Assembly: GCF_963668165.1 (NCBI RefSeq)
Contig: NZ_OY764212.1
Coordinates: 1,116,001-1,180,000, forward strand
DNA from: Marispirochaeta sp.
Lineage (GTDB): Bacteria; Spirochaetota; Spirochaetia; JC444; Marispirochaetaceae
DNA: 64,000 bases
Direction of reading: 5' to 3'
Shown here: one piece after another, positions 58,778 to 64,000 of the stretch
How the letters are laid out: every line of letters starts with the position of its first letter
Position numbering within the stretch: position 1 is the stretch's first letter
Notes under the pieces: generated by a model
What the model was told of the DNA's origin: nothing
Seen by the model: the letters and a program-made list of their open reading frames with translations, nothing else
The model's database searches: none
Translations under genes and position numbers: made by a program

Positions 58778-60223
58778 ATGCGTAACGGATGTCAATTGAT
58801 AAGCTATCCCGATTCAATCGGAGGCAGTCTCTCCTCCCTGAAAAACGCAGTTGAAAAGCATTTTTCCCGCGCTCTTACGGGGATCCATATCCTTCCCTTC
58901 TATCCCTCCTCAGCAGACAGGGGATTCTCTCCCCTGGGCTATGACCGCGTGGATCCTTCCTTCGGCAGCTGGGACGATATTAAAGGTCTGAAAGAGATGG
59001 GCCTCGACCTGGTTGTTGATTTCATGATCAACCACATCTCCCGACAGTCTCCCCAGTTCCAGGATTTTCTGCGCCGGGGTGACGATTCGCCCTTCAGGGA
59101 CTTTTTCATACGATACCGTGATTTCTGGCCGGGAAAAGGACCGTTAAAAGAGGACTTGGCGAAAATCTACACCCGCAAACCCCGCCCACCGTATATCGAA
59201 GAGGAGCTTCCCGGAGGAACACGGGAGAAGATATGGTGTACCTTTGATACCGAGCAGATCGATCTGAATCTCGATTCGCCAAAGGTCAGGGAATTTATCA
59301 AAGATTCCATGAAGGAACTCTGCCGCCGCGGAGCAGACTGTATCCGCCTGGACGCCTTTGCCTACGGTATCAAACGCCCCGGAACAAACTGCTTTTTCGT
59401 GGAACCGGAAGTGTGGGATTTATTACGCTGGTGCGGGGATGTTGCCGCTGAATCGGGAGCAGAAGTTTTACCGGAGATTCATGAACACCACAGGATACAG
59501 CTGAAACTTTCGGAACACGGCTATCTGGTCTACGACTTCGTCCTCCCCATGCTGCTGCTCCAGGCTGTGTACGACGGAACCAGCGGTAACCTGAAGAACT
59601 GGCTCTCTATCTGCCCCCGCAGACAAATCACGACCCTGGATACCCATGACGGCATCGGGGTTGTAGATGTCCGGGACCTGATGAGCGACAAAGAGATTGA
59701 AAACACCAGGAACAATCTCTATTCCCGGGGGGCAAATGTAAAACGAATCTACAACACCCCCCAATACAATAACCTGGATATCTACCAGATCAACTGTACC
59801 TACTATTCAGCCCTGGGAAATCACGACAATGCCTATCTGCTGGCGAGGGCTGTTCAGTTTTTTGCCCCCGGCATTCCCCAGGTTTATTATGTGGGGCTCC
59901 TGGCAGGACGCAATGATATCGGCCTTCTTGAAGATACAAAAAACGGAAGGGACATAAACCGCCATAACTACAGCCTCGAGGAAACAGATGCTGAGGTAAA
60001 ACGCCCGGTGGTACAAAAACTGCTGCGCCTGATGGAGTTTCGCAACACCCATCCCGCTTTTTCCGGTACTTTTCGGCTCCTGGAAAGCGGACCGGACAGC
60101 CTGGCAATCGAATGGAATCAGGGCGAAGAGCTGGCCCGGCTTACCGCGGACCTGAAGAACCTCTCTTTCAGCATAGAAGCGACGCCGGCACCGAGGAAGA
60201 GACCAGAGCTTCTGGATTTGTAG
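58778..60223 (+). CDS. GH13 sucrose-phosphorylase-like enzyme
   Basis: The 481-residue protein matches the GH13_18 family: D-R-G-F-S-P-L-G-Y near 48, nucleophile Asp in I-R-L-D-A-F-A-Y-G near 195, acid/base Glu in L-P-E-I-H-E-H near 235, and T-L-D-T-H-D-G-I-G-V-V-D near 292. Members phosphorolyse sucrose, sucrose-6-phosphate, glucosylglycerol or glucosylglycerate; the acceptor site does not decide here. AAGGAG lies 7 bases before ATG 58778. No signal peptide, so it acts in the cytosol. Confidence 0.9.
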   Translation: MRNGCQLISYPDSIGGSLSSLKNAVEKHFSRALTGIHILPFYPSSADRGFSPLGYDRVDPSFGSWDDIKGLKEMGLDLVVDFMINHISRQSPQFQDFLRRGDDSPFRDFFIRYRDFWPGKGPLKEDLAKIYTRKPRPPYIEEELPGGTREKIWCTFDTEQIDLNLDSPKVREFIKDSMKELCRRGADCIRLDAFAYGIKRPGTNCFFVEPEVWDLLRWCGDVAAESGAEVLPEIHEHHRIQLKLSEHGYLVYDFVLPMLLLQAVYDGTSGNLKNWLSICPRRQITTLDTHDGIGVVDVRDLMSDKEIENTRNNLYSRGANVKRIYNTPQYNNLDIYQINCTYYSALGNHDNAYLLARAVQFFAPGIPQVYYVGLLAGRNDIGLLEDTKNGRDINRHNYSLEETDAEVKRPVVQKLLRLMEFRNTHPAFSGTFRLLESGPDSLAIEWNQGEELARLTADLKNLSFSIEATPAPRKRPELLDL

Positions 60224-60254
60224 ACTCAGTTAAGGGCACCTCCTATGTTTTACG

Positions 60255-61346
60255 TCAAGACCCCAATCCAATAATTTGTAATTTATGATATTTCAGCTTC
60301 GCAAGCCTCTCTTTAAGCTGGCTATACCGATAATATGTCTTCTTTGTCACCAAGGTGTACAGAAGCTTTACTAATCTCCGAGCAATGGCAATAATCGCTA
60401 CTGCTTTAGGTTTTCGAGTGATTAAAGTTTTGTAAGCCTCTTTCAAGTGCCCCCCACTTTTCGAACGCACCAGTGACCATGCTGCCTGTACGATCACTCT
60501 GCGCAAATATGCACATCCTCGCTTTGATATTGGCCCCATTCGATGAGTTTCCCCAGAGCTATCGACCCGAGGTGTGAGGCCTGCGTAGTTTGCCACCTGA
60601 TCTGCATTCGCAAATCGACTTCCATCCCCTACGTAGGCAATAAAAGCCAACGCGGTAGCAGGACCGACTCCTGGGACAGACATGAGAATCCCAGTGTTCT
60701 TCTCGGATTCCAGGAACTGCTTTGTTTCCTGTTCTAAATCTTCAATAATCGCTTCACAGTAGGCAACCATTTCTATCAGTCGCCTCGCTTCTCGAACATG
60801 CCGTCCGGTAAGAAGGGTCAATACGTTCTTCTCTCTGTTCGATGCCGTTTTTAGATCCGCTTTCGTTATCGTTGTAATACCCGAATCGAGAAACACACTA
60901 TGGAGCCGGTTTATGTACCTTGTTCGGTCTGCTTTGTAAGTTGCCAGTTCGGCTACAACTGACCTCTCCTCTTCCTCTTTCTTCGTTGGCAACGGTACGG
61001 TTGGCAATTCTTCTACCGGGTTCCGCTGTAACAGGCGGGCAATTTGTACTGCATCTTCCCTATCCGTTTTTTTCAGCGATTGGTAAATCATTGCAAGCTT
61101 CCCAGGGTTCAGAACAACAACATGGCACCCAACCCGGTCAGTCAGATATCGAGCAATATTGAACGCATTGTTCCCCGCTTCCAGTCCTACCAAATCATCA
61201 TTACCCAATCTCTTGGCAAGTCGCTCTAAGCCAATCCCATCGGCTTTTCCATTGAACTGTTGATTCTTGGCTTTCTCATCGAGAATCGCACACTGGTAAG
61301 TCCGTTTACCAAGGTCGATGCCTACATACCGAATCTTCTCTTCCAT
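60255..61346 (-). CDS. IS110-family transposase (DEDD/serine)
   Basis: The 363-residue protein has the RuvC-like DEDD domain: D in V-G-I-D-L-G-K, E in G-L-E-A-G-N-N, and the D pair in K-K-T-D-R-E-D-A. A C-terminal Tnp_20 domain follows with G-I-L-M-S-V-P-G-V-G-P-A-T-A and the Ser motif Y-A-G-L-T-P-R-V-D-S-S-G-E. All catalytic positions appear intact, so the element may be active. Confidence 0.92.
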   Translation of the reverse strand: MEEKIRYVGIDLGKRTYQCAILDEKAKNQQFNGKADGIGLERLAKRLGNDDLVGLEAGNNAFNIARYLTDRVGCHVVVLNPGKLAMIYQSLKKTDREDAVQIARLLQRNPVEELPTVPLPTKKEEEERSVVAELATYKADRTRYINRLHSVFLDSGITTITKADLKTASNREKNVLTLLTGRHVREARRLIEMVAYCEAIIEDLEQETKQFLESEKNTGILMSVPGVGPATALAFIAYVGDGSRFANADQVANYAGLTPRVDSSGETHRMGPISKRGCAYLRRVIVQAAWSLVRSKSGGHLKEAYKTLITRKPKAVAIIAIARRLVKLLYTLVTKKTYYRYSQLKERLAKLKYHKLQIIGLGS

Positions 61347-61379
61347 TTTTCCCTCCTTTCGGTTATAAGAAGGACTGGG

Positions 61380-61589
61380 AGTCTTTGGTCAGACGCGAGT
61401 TACACCGTACTCCTATTCGCGGTTGCGCCGGTCACTCGGCGCACCGCTCTATGGTGTTCGGTGGCAGGTTTCAGTTAATCTCTAAAGCGAGGTCTTATGC
61501 CTCCCGGTGCCCTCAACCTACCGCCGGCTCCCCAATCCCGTCAGATAGAGGATAACTCTCTGCGCCCAACCACGTAAATCATACAATCT
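61380..61589 (-). ncRNA. Probable IS110 bridge RNA region
   Basis: The non-coding transposase leader contains, in RNA order, an internal loop closed by GGUAGGUU/AACCUGCC. On its two sides are AGGGCACC (61513-61506) and UUUAGAG (61486-61480), which match the two halves of the occupied target GGGCACC-TCTAAA. Downstream is a hairpin CGCGA..UCGCG (61421-61394) whose loop begins AUAGGAG, identical to the element's own end (CATAGGAG). This is the target-loop then donor-loop order of known bridge RNAs. Exact ends are unknown. Confidence 0.6.
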
Positions 61590-61794
61590 CTAAAAACGTG
61601 GTATTTTTGTTATAGGCAAGGCGGAGGGATTTTGAAGCACCCGCGTCCTGCGCCAAATACTATATTGATGCAGGAGAGGACTGCGGGAAATCCCGACAAC
61701 ACTGCATAGGGCAAAAAGAGTAGTTTTAAGAGGTGCCCTTAAAATACCGCAGGCAGCAGCGCGATTGTACTACCTGACCGGGCGGCAAGAATGT

Positions 61795-63736
61795 TCACGG
61801 TCCAGACCCGGTCTCAAGCGGAAAAAAAATCCGGAAAACCGTACCCGGTCCTCCCGGTTCCTCCATGGATCCATGCAGCTGCATGACCAGCTCCCGCACC
61901 AGAGTCAATCCCAGAGCTTTTGTATCCCCGGAAACCGCGGTAGAAGACATACCGATACCGTTATCCACGATGATCAAAGAAACAATATTATCCTTATCTT
62001 CTTTAATCTCTATGCGGATTACTCCCTCTTTTTTGCCATGAAAGGCATGTCTGATTGCGTTGGTCAGAAGCTCGTTGATAATAAGACCACAAGGAACAGC
62101 GGTTTCTATGCTTAAGGAAAGGGACGCGACATTTGTAACAAGCTGAATATCGGCCGCGTTCCGGGCAGAGGACTGAAGAAGGAATTGCGACAGGGATTCA
62201 ACATAGCGGGGTAAATCTATCCGGGAAAGATCATCACTCATATACAGCTGCTCATGAATAAGTCCCATGGCCTGGATCCTCTGCTGCCCGGCTTTAAATG
62301 CCCTGATCATCTATGCCGCCTTCCTGAAGATTCAGCATGCTCGAAATAACCTGCATATTATTCTTGACCCGGTGGTGAAGCTCCTTGAGAAGGACCTCCT
62401 TTTCCCGCAGGGAAGCCACGATCTGTTCCCGAGACCTTTTTTGTTCAGTAATGTCACTGGCAATATTCATGACTCCGAATACATTTTCCGCAAGGTCCTC
62501 CAGGGGGGCGGCGGAAAGGGATATCCAGATGCGGGAACCGTCTTTACAGATGCTTTCCAGCTCCATGTTAATAACCTTTTCCTTTCTCTCTACAATCTTC
62601 TGCAAAAAGCCTCTATACGCAGCAAAATGCCCGGGAGGTATAATGGGCAGCTGTTTACCAAGGACCTCCCTGCTTTGCCACCCATATATGGACTCTGCTG
62701 CTTTACTCCAGATTTCGATTCGGCCCTCGGGATCGAGCAGTACTATGGCTATGGGTGAATGATCAATAAGGACCTGCAGTCTTGTATTGGCTTTTCGCAA
62801 CCTGGCTTCCGTTTTCCTGATATCCACGATCCGGAACTCAAGCCGCTCCCGAACCTTGTTCAACTGATCCGTCATGCTGTTAAAGACTGCGGCAAGTACG
62901 GAAATCTCCCGGGGACCTTCGAGATCAGCCCGCAGGTTTTGTTCACCCCGGGATATTCTCACCGCCGTGCTGGTCAGGTGCGAAATGGGCACAGTGATCC
63001 TGCGGGACGCCAGGATTCCGGTAAGGATGGACGCAGCAGCGGCAGAAAGGAGGGCCTGCCGCACAATCGGATAAAAAGATCGATTCCAGGGGATCTCAGT
63101 AACTACCGCCCAGCTTGTGGACGTCACTGGAACATACATGCCCACAACGTACTCACCGTCTATGCCGGAATACCGTTTGTCAATCCCGGACTGATTCGCT
63201 CCATTTTCTATAAAGACCGCGACTATCGGCAGGTCCGACACGTTCTCAGCGGCCAGCACTCTTGTCAGGTCCGGATGAGCCAGGAGACGGCCTTTTGAAT
63301 CGATTATATACGCATAGCCGCCGTTTTCTATTGCCACTTGTCCGATAAAGTCCCACATAAACCTGAGGCTGAGTTCTGCGACCAAAACTCCCTGAAAATC
63401 TCCGAACACGTCAAATACCGATATGGAAACAGCCACATTAGGTTCATTGGTAACCTGGTCGATATGGACCTCCCCTACCATGGTCTTCCGAATCGTCACA
63501 AGATTCTTTCCCTGTGTGTCCAGATACTCTGTAAGACGTTGTGAACCTGAGTCATCAAGAAGGGAAAATCTCCCTTGCAGATTCCCGTCTCTGTCAAGAA
63601 ACGCCGCCTGCTGCAAAGCAAGAGAAAGGCTTTTCATCTGTCCAATTTCAGGCTTTTCTGCAGGAGTGTTTCCTTCTCCGGGCAATACTACAGCACGGCA
63701 AATCCAGCCGTGCCCTGTCCCCGGAGAGGAAAACAT
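61795..63736 (-). pseudogene. dCACHE-HAMP-PAS sensor histidine kinase, 5'-truncated and frameshifted
   Basis: From 63736 the frame carries most of a periplasmic dCACHE domain, a membrane helix near 230-250, HAMP, a PAS domain (H-S-P-I-A-I-V-L-L-D) and HisKA_2 (L-L-K-E-L-H-H-R-V-K-N-N-M-Q-V-I). It stops near 62296 through one extra G. The next frame resumes with R-I-Q-A-M-G-L-I-H-E-Q-L-Y and a HATPase domain (N-E-L-L-T-N-A; D-N-G-I-G-M). The first membrane helix is missing: in-frame homology continues a few codons upstream of 63736, then meets a stop at the end of the neighbouring gene. Confidence 0.8.
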
Positions 63737-63774
63737 GGGCGGTTCAAGTCCAGCGGGGGTCTCTACAGTTTCTG

Positions 63775-64000
63775 CTAGGCTTTTTTACCTTTCAGGAACC
63801 GGGTAATCTTCTTGAAAAGCGAGACCTTGGCGTGCTTCTTCTCTGCCTGGGCCAATTCCGGGCTGATCTTGAAATCCTCGCCATACTTCTGCCGGTAGTA
63901 TTCGACCCGTGCTTCCAGGGACTGGTCACCTTTTCGGGCCAGCTCTGGCGTGATCTTCCGGTTGCTTTTACGGGGGGCCTGGTTTCTCGGTTCCCGTCGC
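63775..64000 (-). CDS. Unknown basic protein, C-terminal part, cut by window edge
   Basis: An open frame enters from the right edge and ends at TAG 63775-63777 after 74 codons. It is rich in Lys and Arg and has two related segments, I-T-P-E-L-A-R-K-G-D and I-S-P-E-L-A-Q-A-E-K. A basic amphipathic tail (F-K-K-I-T-R-F-L-K-G-K-K-A) follows. The start lies outside the window. I do not recognise it. Confidence 0.6.
   Translation of the reverse strand, partial: RREPRNQAPRKSNRKITPELARKGDQSLEARVEYYRQKYGEDFKISPELAQAEKKHAKVSLFKKITRFLKGKKA

Larger units (their letters stand above)
60240..61589 (-). mobile_element. IS110-family insertion sequence
   Basis: The element of about 1.35 kb lies between CTC repeated at both junctions (60240-60242 and 61588-61590), consistent with a two-base core inside the R1 end. 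There are no terminal inverted repeats, as expected for IS110. The transposase is on the minus strand, so the long non-coding end (61347-61589) is upstream of it, matching the IS110 rather than the IS1111 subgroup. The downstream end is only about 13 bases. Confidence 0.85.
60230..61742. repeat. R1 MITE-like repeat interrupted by IS110
   Basis: The outer ends TTAAGGGCACCT (60230-60241) and AGAGGTGCCCTTAA (61729-61742) form terminal inverted repeats. After removing the insertion the element is about 165 bp, reading ...GGGCACCTCTAAAAACGTGG. Its interior has no coding potential. The short copy at 26327 shares both ends. Confidence 0.75.

Noticed and set aside
60255..61589. IS110 assigned to the IS1111 subgroup
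   Set aside because: The long non-coding end is upstream of the transposase and no subterminal inverted repeats are seen.
1..64000. CRISPR arrays or rRNA genes
   Set aside because: No regularly spaced direct repeats and no rRNA signatures were seen on either strand.

Overview
The window looks like a chromosome segment of a free-living, mesophilic spirochaete (Spirochaetales) or a close relative. This rests on secreted binding proteins whose signal peptides end in A-G-G, an outer-membrane type Vd patatin autotransporter, and the general gene mix. No rRNA or core ribosomal gene is present, so the placement is an inference. Most of the window is compact, with many ATGA-type stop/start overlaps and short operons.

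Layout. 1-2100: accessory edge with an FRG-domain gene overlapping a DUF262 gene (cut by the left edge), followed by a group II intron that has lost almost all of its reverse transcriptase. 2102-9438: ribose-type sugar ABC transporter with a TIM-barrel isomerase-like protein and a Gfo/Idh/MocA dehydrogenase, divergent from a ROK regulator. 9450-10530: debris of a PAP2 phosphatase and a VapBC pair. 10603-15664: GpsA-like dehydrogenase plus a PhnD-C-E-E transporter and a small unknown protein. 15696-20414: type Vd patatin, a large flavoprotein and a carboxymuconolactone-decarboxylase-like protein. 20537-22829: iron alcohol dehydrogenase and two deletion pseudogenes. 23020-24758: LacI-type regulator and a UPF0149/SEC-C protein. 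24807-26301: a leader peptide with six consecutive alanine codons, mutually exclusive hairpins and a terminator in front of an aminotransferase, the most striking regulatory find here. 26327-34418: housekeeping genes (M20 peptidase, trypsin-like protease, GpsA, tRNA-Cys, YbaK-like deacylase, mannose-6-phosphate isomerase, Nudix), followed to 35026 by an NAD(P)H-quinone-type reductase. 35102-40402: SUF iron-sulfur operon with a strong promoter and a palindromic operator. 40418-47135: methyltransferase/TetR pair, epimerase, and a lipid-flavoured group (lipid kinase, acyltransferase, glycerol-kinase-like). 47232-52874: DUF523/DUF1722 protein, and a long leftward run with an HMA metal-binding protein, a two-component system with a Met-rich sensor, and a NusG-II/Gx/EcfT-like membrane cassette. 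53317-60223: M29 aminopeptidase, J-domain protein, agmatinase-like, DUF1638-hydantoinase fusion and a sucrose-phosphorylase-like GH13. 60230-61742: an IS110 element, with a probable bridge RNA, nested in a MITE-like repeat. 61795-64000: truncated sensor kinase and a partial gene.

Two MITE-like families (R1 and R2, two copies each) have changed gene ends. Four otherwise intact genes each carry exactly one extra base in a short G/C run, which suggests either consensus sequencing errors or very recent decay. Several further loci are older internal-deletion pseudogenes.
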